Of a stretch of DNA of 64,000 nucleotides, positions 36,365 through 46,074 are shown one piece after another. The notes beneath the pieces were generated by a model that had not been told where the DNA came from, ran no database searches, and was given only the letters and a program-made list of their open reading frames with translations. A program made the translations under genes and the position numbers. Source of the DNA: Ralstonia sp. SET104 (GTDB lineage: Bacteria > Pseudomonadota > Gammaproteobacteria > Burkholderiales > Burkholderiaceae); NCBI RefSeq assembly GCF_003851545.1, contig NZ_BHVX01000007.1, positions 223,262 to 287,261 of the forward strand, read 5' to 3'. Numbering within the stretch: position 1 is the stretch's first letter; every line of letters begins with the position of its first letter.

Positions 36365-37389
36365 GCTGCCTTCGCGTTCGGTGTTGCGTTGGGGGTGAAC
36401 TTCTCGTAGTGGAAGCTGTTGGGCTTCACGCCTGCGTCGTCAAAGTACTTGCGTACGGCATCGACCATCGGCGGCGGCCCGCACAGATACACGTCCACGT
36501 CGCCATCGTTCAGGGCGTTGGCCGGAATGTGCTGTGTCACCCAGCCCTTGCGTGGATGATTCGACGCGGCGTCGGCCACGACGGTGGCGTAGCTGAAATT
36601 CGGCAACCTCGCCGCATAGGCCTCGATCGCTTCGACCTGCACCAGGTCGAGGTCACGGGTCACGCCATAAATCAGATGCACCTTCTGCTGCGAATTGCTG
36701 CGCGCCAGCACCTCAAGCATCGACAGAAACGGCGCGAGGCCCGTGCCGCCGGCAAGGAACAGCAGCGGCCGCTGCACGTCGCGCAGGTAGAAGCTGCCCA
36801 GCGGACCCTGCAGATCGAGCTTGTCGCCGGGCCGCGCGGCTTCGAGCCAGCGACTCATCACGCCGCCGGGAATCTTCTTGATCAGGAAGCTGACTTTCGC
36901 TTCTCCGGGCGCCGATGAGAACGAATACGACCGGTGCTGACCGCTGCCGGGCACGCCGATGTTGACGTACTGGCCCGGCAGAAACACCGGCGCCGTCGCA
37001 TCCACGTCCAGTTCGAGCACGACGGCGGCATCGTTGTGCAGCTCGACTTTTGACAGCGTTGCCCCGAAGCTGCTCTGCCCGGTCTTGCAACTGGTCGAGG
37101 TGGTCGGTACCGCGATCACGCAATCGCTATGCGGCACCATCTGGCACGTGAGCACCAGGCCGGTGTTTTTCTCGTCTTCGGTCAGCGCTTCCTCGATGTA
37201 GTCGTCACCGAGGTCATAGCTGCCGCTCTCGGCGCGGCACTTGCAGGTTCCGCAGACGCCATCGGAGCAATCCATCGGCAGGTTGATCTTGGCGCGGAAG
37301 GCGGCATCGAGCACCTTCTCCCCCGCTTTGCAGTCGATGAAACGGGTGACACCGTCCTCGAAATTGAGTGCAACTGTGAAACTGGACAT
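36361..37389 (-). CDS. benC: Benzoate 1,2-dioxygenase reductase component
   Basis: A 342-residue electron-transfer protein: N-terminal plant-type 2Fe-2S ferredoxin domain (CSDGVCGTCKC near residue 41, last Cys in LTCQ), FAD domain with HRSYSFSS, and NAD domain with FLAGGTGLAPFLSML and LCGPPPMVDAV. It carries electrons from NADH to the BenAB oxygenase. It starts 35 bp after benB and overlaps benD. Confidence 0.93.
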   Translation of the reverse strand: MSSFTVALNFEDGVTRFIDCKAGEKVLDAAFRAKINLPMDCSDGVCGTCKCRAESGSYDLGDDYIEEALTEDEKNTGLVLTCQMVPHSDCVIAVPTTSTSCKTGQSSFGATLSKVELHNDAAVVLELDVDATAPVFLPGQYVNIGVPGSGQHRSYSFSSAPGEAKVSFLIKKIPGGVMSRWLEAARPGDKLDLQGPLGSFYLRDVQRPLLFLAGGTGLAPFLSMLEVLARSNSQQKVHLIYGVTRDLDLVQVEAIEAYAARLPNFSYATVVADAASNHPRKGWVTQHIPANALNDGDVDVYLCGPPPMVDAVRKYFDDAGVKPNSFHYEKFTPNATPNAKAA

Positions 37390-37424
37390 GAAAAACCTCC
37401 ACTGCCTTTGATACGTGGGTGCAA

Positions 37425-37913
37425 TCAGACGTGATAGACGTCGAGCACCTGCCGGATGTAGTCGTTCTTCAGGACGATCTTCTTGGATGCGATCAGGAAG
37501 CCGTCGCCGGCGCGGCGCATGGTGACGAACATCGTGCCGAAGAACTGGTCAGTGGTCTTGTATCGGTGGCTGAGCGTGTGGAAGTTGTAGCGCACATCAA
37601 CTTCGTCACCGCGCTCGGCCAAGACTTCCACGTTGGTGATGTTGTGACTGGTTCTCGGCTCCGGCGTGGAGGCGCCGCTGCGCTCGGTCTTGATGCGGAA
37701 GACGCGGTCTTCCAGCCCACAGCGATCGCCGTAGTACATCAACGAGATCTGGCTCTGCGGGTCGTCGGTCAGTTGATCGTCGTCATCCCAGGCGGGCATC
37801 CAGTACGTAACGTCTTCGGCGTAGCACGCCAGCCAGGCGTCCCACTGGCGGTCGTCAAGCAGGCGTGCCTCGCGGTACAGAGCAGCGCAAATGTTCTGGT
37901 AGTTGGCGTTCAT
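37425..37913 (-). CDS. benB: Benzoate 1,2-dioxygenase small (beta) subunit
   Basis: A 162-residue beta subunit of a ring-hydroxylating oxygenase, NTF2-like fold: [29 protein letters not shown] is the typical opening. ATG 37913 overlaps the benA stop by four bases; an open frame continues upstream inside benA but is not needed. It has a structural role in the alpha3-beta3 oxygenase. Confidence 0.93.
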   Translation of the reverse strand: MNANYQNICAALYREARLLDDRQWDAWLACYAEDVTYWMPAWDDDDQLTDDPQSQISLMYYGDRCGLEDRVFRIKTERSGASTPEPRTSHNITNVEVLAERGDEVDVRYNFHTLSHRYKTTDQFFGTMFVTMRRAGDGFLIASKKIVLKNDYIRQVLDVYHV

Positions 37914-39268
37914 ACCGGCACCCCTTCGCATTCTTTCTTCAATGCGTCGCGCATGACTTGCACCCAGTATTCGTGCTGGCAAACAAACAAACCTTCGTCT
38001 TCACTGCGCTCGCCCGAGATCAGCGGCTTCAAGCCCATTTTCGTGGCGTTCTCGTCGGGGCCGTGCACCCACAGCGGCGCGCCACGCGACAAATCGTTCC
38101 ACAGGGCGGTTGTGCCGGCATACCCGTTCTGGCAGGCGCGGAATTCCTCCAGATCATCGGCGGTGCCCATGCCGGTGACGTTGAAGAAATCCTCATACTG
38201 GCGGATGCGCGTCGCACGGTCGGTTGCGCTCTCGCCCTTCGGCGCGAAGCAGAAGATCGAGACCTCGGTTTTGTCAACGCTGATCGGACGGACCACGCGA
38301 ATCTGCGTGCTGAACTGGTCCATCAGGAACACGTTCGGATACAGGCACAGGTTGCGGGTCTGATTGACGATGAAGTCCGCCGTGGTTTCGCCCACACGTG
38401 CCTTGATTTCGTCACGGTGCGCATAAACCGGCCGCACTTCCGGGTTCATCGTCTGGGTCCACAGCAGGATATGACCGTGCTCGAAGCCATAGACGCCAGC
38501 CACCGATTTGCTCCAGCTATTGGCATCCACCGCCTGAGTGCCGCCTTCCTTGCGCCGGCCCATCGTCGCGGCGTAATTCCAGTGCACGGTGCTCACGTGG
38601 TAGCCGTCGCAGCCGTTCTCCATCTGCATCTTCCAGTTGCCTTCGTAGACATAGGAGGAGTTGCCGCGCACCACTTCCAGGCCGTCGGGTGCCTGGTCGA
38701 CGATCTGGTCGATGATCACCCGGGCTTCGCCAAGGTACGCCTCCAGCGGTTGCACGTCAGCATTGAGACTGCCGAACAGGAAGCCGCGATAGTTCTGGAA
38801 GCGCGCGACCTTTTTCAGATCGTGCGAGCCGTGGGTGTTGAACTGCACTGGATACTCGGTGGTCTTTTCGTCCTTCACCTTGAGCAGCTTGCCGGTGTTG
38901 GAGAACGTCCAGCCGTGAAACGGACACGTGAAGCTGCCCTTGTTGCCGTGCTTGCGGCGGCACAGCATGGCACCCTTGTGCGCGCAGGCGTTGATGACGG
39001 CGTGCAGCTCCCCGGTCTTGTCGCGGGTGACGACGATCGGCTGGCGGCCGATCCACGTGGTGTAGTAGTCGTTGTTGTTCGGAATCTGGCTTTCGTGCGC
39101 CAGATACACCCAGTTGTTCTCGAAGATGTGCTTCATCTCCAGTTCGAACAGATCCGGGTTGGTGAAGATGTCTCGACGGCAGCGAAAAATGCCCGCCTCT
39201 TTGTCATCCACCACCGCGGTTGAGAGCAGGTGGTCCAGTTCGTTGGTTTTGTCGATCAAGGCGGACAT
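37910..39268 (-). CDS. benA: Benzoate 1,2-dioxygenase large (alpha) subunit
   Basis: A 452-residue Rieske oxygenase, exactly the usual BenA length. The Rieske cluster is Cys95, His97, Cys115 and His118 (CAHKG and CPFHGW). The mononuclear iron site is Asp221, His224 and His229 in [15 protein letters not shown] 39268 is behind GGAGACA; a GTG four codons upstream would place the ribosome site inside the gene. It dihydroxylates benzoate to the cis-diol used by BenD. Confidence 0.95.
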   Translation of the reverse strand: MSALIDKTNELDHLLSTAVVDDKEAGIFRCRRDIFTNPDLFELEMKHIFENNWVYLAHESQIPNNNDYYTTWIGRQPIVVTRDKTGELHAVINACAHKGAMLCRRKHGNKGSFTCPFHGWTFSNTGKLLKVKDEKTTEYPVQFNTHGSHDLKKVARFQNYRGFLFGSLNADVQPLEAYLGEARVIIDQIVDQAPDGLEVVRGNSSYVYEGNWKMQMENGCDGYHVSTVHWNYAATMGRRKEGGTQAVDANSWSKSVAGVYGFEHGHILLWTQTMNPEVRPVYAHRDEIKARVGETTADFIVNQTRNLCLYPNVFLMDQFSTQIRVVRPISVDKTEVSIFCFAPKGESATDRATRIRQYEDFFNVTGMGTADDLEEFRACQNGYAGTTALWNDLSRGAPLWVHGPDENATKMGLKPLISGERSEDEGLFVCQHEYWVQVMRDALKKECEGVPV

Positions 39269-39296
39269 GGTTGTCTCCACGTTGAGGGCTCAGGCC

Positions 39297-40232
39297 TCAG
39301 GCCTCAGCCGAAGCGCGCAGACGATTCACGCGCTGGTTGTCCTTGCCCTGCACCAGCGGCGTCAGGACAACGTCGAACTCAATGTCCTTGTATGCATCGG
39401 TCTTCAGGCCGAGCGCGACACCGCCGGTTTTTTCGACCACGTGCGGAATCAACTCTTCGCGGGTGGCATAGGCGAAGTCGTCCCAGATCAGCGGATCGCC
39501 TTCGATGTTGAATTGCGTCGTCAGCTTGCGGTGCCCGTCGCTCGTCACGAAGAAGTGCACATGCGCCGGACGGTTACCGTGGCGGGCAAGCCCGTTCAGC
39601 AGTTGCTGGGTCGCACCTTGCGGCGGGCAGCCGTAGCCCACCGGCATGAGCGTGTGGAATTCGTACTTGCCGTCAGCACCGGTCCGGACTGCGCCGCGCA
39701 GGTTGAACGGGCTCTGCTCACCGGTCGGATCAAAGTGCGAGTAGAAGCCGTTCGAGTTCGCATGCCAGCACTCGACCACCGCGCCTGCCACCGGCTTGCC
39801 ATCCTGGCCCGTCACCGTGCCGCGGATGATCAGCGGGCCCGCAGCCGGGTCCGGATCGACGTCGATGCGCGACACACGATCGCGCACCGTCGCGCCCGCA
39901 ACGTACAGGGGGCCTTCGATCGTGCGCGGCGTCCCGCCCTGGATGCCAAGCGCCTCGTCCGCAGCATCCATGCGAATGTCGAGGTACTTCTCCAGGCCCA
40001 CACCGGCGGCAAGCAGCGCCGCCTCACCATCCTGGCCGAGCTTGTTCAGGTAGTTGATGCCCGCCCAGACCTCATCCGGCGTGATATCGAGATCGTCGAT
40101 GGCCTTGAACAGATCGGCCAGCAGACGGTGAGTGATCTGCTTCAGGCGGGCATTGCCCTGATTGCCATCCAGGTTGGTAGCAGCCTTTAGCAAGTCCTGC
40201 ACTTCTTTCGTTTGGAATACGTGCGCGTTCAT
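39297..40232 (-). CDS. catA: Catechol 1,2-dioxygenase
   Basis: A 311-residue intradiol dioxygenase. The Fe(III) ligands fall at Tyr164, Tyr200, His224 and His226 (NGFYSHF, PVGYGCP, RPAHVHF), the same numbers as in the Acinetobacter enzyme. It opens catechol to cis,cis-muconate. ATG 40232 is chosen over upstream in-frame codons by family length. It is third in the block, between catC and benA. Confidence 0.95.
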   Translation of the reverse strand: MNAHVFQTKEVQDLLKAATNLDGNQGNARLKQITHRLLADLFKAIDDLDITPDEVWAGINYLNKLGQDGEAALLAAGVGLEKYLDIRMDAADEALGIQGGTPRTIEGPLYVAGATVRDRVSRIDVDPDPAAGPLIIRGTVTGQDGKPVAGAVVECWHANSNGFYSHFDPTGEQSPFNLRGAVRTGADGKYEFHTLMPVGYGCPPQGATQQLLNGLARHGNRPAHVHFFVTSDGHRKLTTQFNIEGDPLIWDDFAYATREELIPHVVEKTGGVALGLKTDAYKDIEFDVVLTPLVQGKDNQRVNRLRASAEA

Positions 40233-40284
40233 GATGAGTGTCTCCACTTGGTTTTTGGGGGGATGTCCAGGCGATCTTTCAGCT

Positions 40285-40575
40285 TCAGGCGTCGTCGCCA
40301 TGAATTGACGACGGGTGACGGCACAGCGGCGTCACGGAAATGTCCATGTACGGAAACAGCGGCAACGCCGTCAGGATGTCGTGCAGTTCAGCGTTGCTCT
40401 GCACGTCGAAGATGCTGTAGTTCGCATACTCGCCAACCACGCGCCAGATGTGGCGCCACTTGCCGCTGCGCTGCAGATCTTGCGAGTAGGCTTTCTCGCG
40501 CGCCTTGATTTCGTTGGCAACATCGGCGGGCATATCGACCGGCAGGTGGACGTCCATGCGAACTTGAAACAGCAT
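40285..40575 (-). CDS. catC: Muconolactone delta-isomerase
   Basis: A 96-residue protein of the usual CatC length (MLFQVRMDVHLP start, EKAYSQDLQRSGKWRHIWRVVGEYANYSIFDV). It converts muconolactone to 3-oxoadipate enol-lactone. It lies 33 bp after catB and 52 bp before catA. Confidence 0.94.
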   Translation of the reverse strand: MLFQVRMDVHLPVDMPADVANEIKAREKAYSQDLQRSGKWRHIWRVVGEYANYSIFDVQSNAELHDILTALPLFPYMDISVTPLCRHPSSIHGDDA

Positions 40576-40608
40576 CGCGATCTCCTTGATGGGTTGTCTT
40601 AGGTGTTG

Positions 40609-41718
40609 TTATTGGCGACGCAGGCGCGCGAGCTTGTCGCGATCGATCTGGATGCCGAGGCCGGGGCCGGTGGGCACCTTCAACATGAAGTCGCGGTACT
40701 GCAGCGGCTCGGTCAGCAGTTCTTGCGTGAGCAACAAGGGCCCGAACAGTTCGGTGCCGAACTGCAGGTCGCCGAAGGTGGAAAACACATGGGCAGACGC
40801 CGCCGTGCCGACGGCACCTTCAAGCATCGTGCCGCCGTACAGGCTGATGCCCGCAAGCTGCGCGATGGCCGCCACCTGCATGGCGGGAATCAACCCGCCG
40901 GACTGCGCGATCTTCACGGCAAAGACATCGGCACTGGCGCCGCAGGCCAGCTCGAAGGCATCCAGCGGGCCGTGCAGCGCTTCGTCAGCCATCATCGGCA
41001 CGGCAAACTGGCGGGCCAGGCGTTCCAGCGCGGCGCGGTTCTCGGCGCGCACGGGTTGTTCAATCAGATCAATGCCGCCGGCTTGCAGTGCGGCGATGCC
41101 GTTGGCGGCGTCGAGTTCGCTCCAGGCTTGGTTGACGTCCACGCGCACACTCACGGCATCACCCAGCGCATGCTTGATCGCCAGCACATGGGCCACATCA
41201 TCTGCCACGGGGCGCAGGCCGATCTTCAACTTGAAGATGCGGTGGCGGCGCTCAGCGAGCATGACCTCTGCCTCGGCAATGTCCTTTTTCGTGTCGCCGC
41301 TGGCGAGCGTCCAGGCCACCGGCAGCGCATCACGCAAACGGCCGCCCAGCAGCTCCGACAGCGGCACATTCAGCCGGCGTGCCTGCGCATCGAGCAGCGC
41401 TGTTTCCAGCGCGCACTTGGCAAACCGGTTGCCCTGGATGGTCTTGCGCACCTTTGCCATGGCAGCCGCCACGTTGCGTGCATCCATGCCGATCAGCAGC
41501 GGCGCGATGTGCGTGTCGATGTTGACCTTGATGCTCTCGGGGCTCTCTTCGCCGTAGTTCAGGCCGCCGATGGTGGTGGCTTCGCCCCAGCCTTCGATGC
41601 CGTCTTCGCAGCACACGTGCACGAGCACCAGCGTCTGCACGTGCATGGTGGCAACGGAGAGCTTGTGGGGACGGATGGTAGGCACATCCACTAGAATGGC
41701 CTCGATTGAGCGAATCAT
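40609..41718 (-). CDS. catB: Muconate cycloisomerase
   Basis: A 369-residue enolase-superfamily enzyme that cyclises cis,cis-muconate. The catalytic KxK is in FKLKIGLRP near residue 168; metal ligands follow in VDVNQAW, IEQPV and ADEAL. It is first in the cat-ben block and faces the LysR gene across 111 bp. The next enzyme of the pathway after CatC, enol-lactone hydrolase, is not in the window. Confidence 0.94.
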   Translation of the reverse strand: MIRSIEAILVDVPTIRPHKLSVATMHVQTLVLVHVCCEDGIEGWGEATTIGGLNYGEESPESIKVNIDTHIAPLLIGMDARNVAAAMAKVRKTIQGNRFAKCALETALLDAQARRLNVPLSELLGGRLRDALPVAWTLASGDTKKDIAEAEVMLAERRHRIFKLKIGLRPVADDVAHVLAIKHALGDAVSVRVDVNQAWSELDAANGIAALQAGGIDLIEQPVRAENRAALERLARQFAVPMMADEALHGPLDAFELACGASADVFAVKIAQSGGLIPAMQVAAIAQLAGISLYGGTMLEGAVGTAASAHVFSTFGDLQFGTELFGPLLLTQELLTEPLQYRDFMLKVPTGPGLGIQIDRDKLARLRRQ

Positions 41719-41800
41719 GTTTTCCAGGTATCAGAAGAACTGCTATCAACGTTGGAAACCAGATTACTCAGCGCGATTAATTGCGTCCAACACCGATTTA

Positions 41801-41824
41801 GTATCAGCGCCATACCTATAAGGT
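41801..41824. promoter_or_regulatory. Candidate CatR/BenM binding region
   Basis: GTAT-N7-ATAC (41801-41815) is a perfect 4-bp-arm inverted repeat. The overlapping ATACCTATAAGGT (41812-41824) has ACCT/AGGT arms around ATA. The known CatM/BenM site is ATAC-N7-GTAT, so this is the family pattern in variant form. It ends five bases before the regulator start, within the 111-bp divergent region. Confidence 0.5.
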
Positions 41825-41829
41825 TGAAT

Positions 41830-42741
41830 ATGGAACTGCGCCACCTCCGCTACTTCGTGGCCGTCGCCGAGGAGTTGAACTTCACGCGTGCGGCCGAGCG
41901 CCTGCATATCGCCCAGCCGCCGCTCTCGCGGCAGATTCAGCAGCTTGAAGAGGAAATCGGCGTGCTGCTGTTCGAGCGCGGCAGCCGCCCGCTCAAGCTG
42001 ACCGAGGCCGGCCGCTTCTTCCACGCGCATGCGCGCCAGTTGCTGGCGCAAACGGCAGAACTCGCCTCGATGACGCAGCGCGTTGGGCAGATCGAGCGGC
42101 GCATGTCGATCGGTTTCGTAGCCTCAACGCTGTATGGGATGCTGCCGAAGGTCATCCGGCGGTTTCGGGCGGAGTACCCGATGGTCGATCTGACCATGCA
42201 TGAGATGACCACCATGGATCAGATCCAGGCACTCAAGGGTGGCCGCATTGATGTGGGCTTTGGCCGCATTCGCTACGAAGACCCGAACGTGCGCCGCATC
42301 CTGCTGCGTGATGAGCGGCTGATAGTCGCGTTGCCATCGGGACATCCGTTGCTGGGGACAAAGCCTGAGGTGTCATTGCGCGACCTGGTGGGCGACACGC
42401 TCATCATTTATCCGCGCGCGCCGCGTCCGAGCTATGCCGATCAGGTGCTCGCCCTGTTCCACGATCGCGCGCTGGAACCGAGCAAGATTTACGAGGCACG
42501 GGAATTGCAAATTGCCTTGGGGCTGGTTGCGGCTGGTGAAGGCGTGTCGGTGGTGCCGCGCAGTGTGGCGGGCCTGCGGCGCGAAGACGTCTGCTACATG
42601 GAACTCGACGATCCGCAACTGGTCTCGCCCATTATCTTGAGCACGCGCCTGCTGGATGAGTCTGATGACATCCAGGCCATCCTGGCGCTGACGTATCGGT
42701 TGTATGACGAGCAGAAGATTCCGTATTACGCGCCCTCGTAA
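41830..42741 (+). CDS. catR: LysR-family regulator CatR/BenM
   Basis: A 303-residue LysR protein starting MELRHLRYFVAVAEELNFTRAAERLHIAQ, as in CatM/BenM/CatR. ATG 41830 is chosen; the in-frame upstream extension reads through the control region. It diverges from catB and should activate the nine-gene block in response to cis,cis-muconate (with benzoate in BenM). Whether it senses one or both inducers cannot be read here. Confidence 0.9.
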   Translation: MELRHLRYFVAVAEELNFTRAAERLHIAQPPLSRQIQQLEEEIGVLLFERGSRPLKLTEAGRFFHAHARQLLAQTAELASMTQRVGQIERRMSIGFVASTLYGMLPKVIRRFRAEYPMVDLTMHEMTTMDQIQALKGGRIDVGFGRIRYEDPNVRRILLRDERLIVALPSGHPLLGTKPEVSLRDLVGDTLIIYPRAPRPSYADQVLALFHDRALEPSKIYEARELQIALGLVAAGEGVSVVPRSVAGLRREDVCYMELDDPQLVSPIILSTRLLDESDDIQAILALTYRLYDEQKIPYYAPS

Positions 42742-42844
42742 GGCTTGCAATTGCGGCGTCAAAGTTACAAGCCGCTGGACACGACGGCCGCATGGGCTAG
42801 ATTGAAAGAAGGCGCGCGTCCGCCTGCGATTGGAGCGCAAGCGA

Positions 42845-45800
42845 GTGAAAAGAATACGCCGCCCCGTCATCATCAAGTTGGCCCTCATCGTGGCGCTGGT
42901 GCTTGCGATGGCCGCCTTGCTCGTCGTTCACGAATTCCGCACATCCTCCTGGCAAGCCCGCTACTTCGCGCGTCTGGCGAAATCGCAAACCTTTCCCGTC
43001 AAGCCTGGGGCCAACAGTTCGGCCCGCTATCCGAACTCCGGCCCTTACGATGAGCGGCTCGGGTATCACGATCTCCCCACCTTTCTGGATCGCCTGCGCT
43101 CGCGCGGCTACATCGTCGCGCAGCAGGCCGTGCCATCCAAAGAGATGGTCGCGCGAATGGACAGCGGCATGAATCCGCCCTACCGCGAGAAAGACCAGGC
43201 CGGTCTGGAACTGCTGGATGACGACGGCCGCCCGATCTATCGGGTGCGGCACCCTGAACGCGTGTATGACAAATTCGAGTCGGTGCCGCCGCTGCTCGTC
43301 AACTCGCTGCTCGCGATCGAGAACCGCACGCTGCTGCAAACCGAATACCCAAAACGCAATCCGGCCGTGGAATGGTCGCGCCTGGCGCGCGCCGTGTGGG
43401 ACCGCGCCCTGCACACCGTCAACGCCGCGCACGAATCGCCCGGTGGCAGCACACTCGCCACGCAAATCGAGAAATACCGCCATTCCCCCGAAGGCCGCAC
43501 CGACTCCCCCAGCGAAAAGCTGCGCCAGATGGCATCTGCATCTGCGCGCGCCTACCTGAACGGCGAAGACACCACCGCCGCACGCCATCAGCTTGCAGTC
43601 GATTACCTGAACACCGTGCCGCTGGGCGCGCGCGCCGGGTTTGGCGAGATTCAGGGCATTGGCGATGCGCTGTGGGTTTGGTACGGGCGTGACTTCGCGC
43701 AGGTGAATGCGCTGCTGTCGGCCGAGCCCGCGGCGCCACTGGCGGACCGCGCGCTGGCGTACAAAGAGGCGCTGAGCCTGCTGGTGTCACAACGGCGGCC
43801 GTCGTACTACCTCGAGAACCTCGATGAACTCGAAACGCTGACCAACGCCTACCTGCGCGTGCTGGCTGCATCCGGCGTCATCCCGCCCGCACTGCGTGAC
43901 GCGGCGATTGCGCAATCGCTCAAGCAGCAGGCCCTGAACACGCGCGTGCCGCCTCCACCCGTCGAGCACAAAGGCACGAACGCCGTACGCGTGAACCTGG
44001 CGGGCATGCTGGGCGTCTCGCGCATGTATGCGCTTGACCGGCTCGACCTGACCGCCAGCAGCACGCTCGACGCGCCCTTGCAGCGCGATATTTCGTCTGA
44101 GCTGCACAAGCTGCGCGACCCCGCGCGCGCCAAGGCTGCCGGTCTGGTTGGCGACATGATGCTGGAGCACGGTGACCCGCGCGGCGTGACCTACAGCTTC
44201 ACGCTGTACGAGCGCGCGTCTGGCGGCAACCGCTTGCTGGTGCAGGCCGATACGTTCGACAAGCCGTTTGACATTAACGAAGGCGTGAAGCTGGATCTGG
44301 GTTCCACAGCCAAGCTGCGCACGCTGGTGACGTATCTCCAGATCGTGGCCGAGCTGCATAAGCGTTATGCCGGCCAGCCCGCGGCGGTGCTGCGCAAGAT
44401 CAACATCCCCGCGCAGAACCCGATTGAGCGCTGGGCCGTGGATTACCTGGCCCGCATGCACGACAACCCGCAAGGCCGTTCGCTCGCGGCGATGCTTGAT
44501 GCCTCGATGGAGCGTAAATACTCTGGCAACGCCGGCGAGTGGTTTGCCACCGGCGGCGGCATGCAGAGTTTCGAGAACTTCGAGAAATGGGAGGGCACCC
44601 AGAACTTCACGGTGCGCGAGGGGCTCAAGCACTCCGTCAACCTCGTCTTCGTGCGAATCATGCGCGACATCTCGCGCTACTTTCAGCATCAGTTGCCCAA
44701 CGCCGGCGCCGAGGCCCTGACCGATCCGGATTCCCCGCAGCGACAGGTCTATCTGCAGCGCTTTGCCAACCGCGAAGGCAAGCTCTTCATGGGCCGGTTC
44801 TATGCCAAGTACAAAGGCAAGACAGACCACGAGCGCGAAGCCATCCTGGTGCAAAGCACGCGTGCCACGCCGGTGCGGCTGGCCACGATCTACCGCAGCA
44901 TCGACCCGGAGGCCGGGCCGGGCAAACTCGCCGCGTTCATTCGCACTTACCTGCCCGGCGCAAAGCTGGACGAAGCTGAACTGACCAACCTGTATGAGAA
45001 GTACTCCGTCCAACGCTTTGACCTGGCTGACCGCGGCTACATCGCGCGGCTGCATCCGCTCGAACTGTGGCTGGTGGCGTATCTGCGAACCCATCCTCAA
45101 GCCACGCTCGCGCAAGTGAATGAGGCGAGCGCGGCAGAACGGCTTTCCGTCTACAAATGGCTTCTGCAATCGCACCGCAAGGGCGCGCAGGACAAGCGCA
45201 TCAAGCAGATGCTGGAGATCGAAGCGTTCCAGCAGATTCACGCCATGTGGAAGCGGCTGGGCTATCCGTTTGAGTCGCTGGTGCCGTCATATGGCACGGC
45301 CATTGGAGCCTCGGCAGATCGGCCGGCTTCGCTCGCGGAGCTGATGGGCATCATTGAAAACGACGGCATCCGCCTGCCCAGTGTGCGCATCGACCGCCTG
45401 CGCTTTGCCGCCAACACACCCTACGAAGTCATGCTCTGCCGCGACCCCAGCGCAGGCGAACGCGTGCTCCCGCCCGAGATTGCGCCACTGGTCAAATCCG
45501 CGCTGGCCGGCGTGGTGGAAGGCGGCACCGCCAAGCGTATCTCCGGCACATTCGTGCAGAAAGACGGCAAACCCGTCGCCGTGGGGGGCAAGACCGGCAC
45601 CGGCGACAACCGCTTCAAAACCTTCAGCCGCGGCGGCGGGCTCATTTCCGAACGGGTGGTCAGCCGCTCCGGCGCCTTCGTCTTCTATCTCGGAGACCGC
45701 TACTTCGGCACGGTCGTCGCCTACGTGGCCGGCACGGACGCAGCCAAATACAAATTCACCAGCGCCCTGACAGTACAAGTGCTAAAGGTTCTGGCCCCAA

Positions 45801-45892
45801 CATTGATGAGCCACCTCGACCTGCAAGACGCGGCGCCAGCGTTTAACTGCAAGCTGCCGCAGGCAACAGCGCCAGAACAAAAACTGGATTGA
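42845..45892 (+). CDS. Large divergent class A penicillin-binding protein
   Basis: A 1015-residue membrane-anchored cell-wall enzyme: short basic N-terminus and one hydrophobic segment (about residues 9-30), a GT51 transglycosylase domain (about 140-300), then a transpeptidase domain with Ser487-x-x-Lys490 (GSTAK), Ser597-Val-Asn and Lys916-Thr-Gly, all intact. The GT51 motifs are divergent: AIENR (Glu159) without the usual FxxHxG, GGSTLATQ at 200-207, and Gln where the second Glu is expected. It is far longer than PBP1a (about 800). GTG 42845 with GGAG upstream is chosen; TTG 42830 is possible. No operon partner. Confidence 0.82.
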   Translation: MKRIRRPVIIKLALIVALVLAMAALLVVHEFRTSSWQARYFARLAKSQTFPVKPGANSSARYPNSGPYDERLGYHDLPTFLDRLRSRGYIVAQQAVPSKEMVARMDSGMNPPYREKDQAGLELLDDDGRPIYRVRHPERVYDKFESVPPLLVNSLLAIENRTLLQTEYPKRNPAVEWSRLARAVWDRALHTVNAAHESPGGSTLATQIEKYRHSPEGRTDSPSEKLRQMASASARAYLNGEDTTAARHQLAVDYLNTVPLGARAGFGEIQGIGDALWVWYGRDFAQVNALLSAEPAAPLADRALAYKEALSLLVSQRRPSYYLENLDELETLTNAYLRVLAASGVIPPALRDAAIAQSLKQQALNTRVPPPPVEHKGTNAVRVNLAGMLGVSRMYALDRLDLTASSTLDAPLQRDISSELHKLRDPARAKAAGLVGDMMLEHGDPRGVTYSFTLYERASGGNRLLVQADTFDKPFDINEGVKLDLGSTAKLRTLVTYLQIVAELHKRYAGQPAAVLRKINIPAQNPIERWAVDYLARMHDNPQGRSLAAMLDASMERKYSGNAGEWFATGGGMQSFENFEKWEGTQNFTVREGLKHSVNLVFVRIMRDISRYFQHQLPNAGAEALTDPDSPQRQVYLQRFANREGKLFMGRFYAKYKGKTDHEREAILVQSTRATPVRLATIYRSIDPEAGPGKLAAFIRTYLPGAKLDEAELTNLYEKYSVQRFDLADRGYIARLHPLELWLVAYLRTHPQATLAQVNEASAAERLSVYKWLLQSHRKGAQDKRIKQMLEIEAFQQIHAMWKRLGYPFESLVPSYGTAIGASADRPASLAELMGIIENDGIRLPSVRIDRLRFAANTPYEVMLCRDPSAGERVLPPEIAPLVKSALAGVVEGGTAKRISGTFVQKDGKPVAVGGKTGTGDNRFKTFSRGGGLISERVVSRSGAFVFYLGDRYFGTVVAYVAGTDAAKYKFTSALTVQVLKVLAPTLMSHLDLQDAAPAFNCKLPQATAPEQKLD

Positions 45893-45993
45893 CCACGGCC
45901 ACAAAGCCATAGCGACAACACGCGCGCCGCAACGGTGCGGCCGTACCCTGCCCTATGCGGCTCCAAGGAAGGAGTCGCCGCATCGGGCGCGCC

Positions 45994-46035
45994 TTTCTTT
46001 GGTGACTTTCTTGGGCAAGACAAAGAGGGTGAGTC
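45994..46035. repeat. Degenerate intergenic inverted-repeat element
   Basis: The 182 bp between two convergent genes contain CTTTCTTTGGTGACTTTCTT then GGGCAAGACAAAGAGGGTGA. These look like a worn copy of an intergenic palindrome (ACTTTCTTTG...CAAAGAAAGT type) that I recall as common in Ralstonia and related genomes. The recollection is not checked. Bases 45893-45993 and 46036-46074 hold nothing else I can name. Confidence 0.35.
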
Positions 46036-46074
46036 AACCCTGGCAGGGGATAAAACAGGGGCGTACCACTAGCA

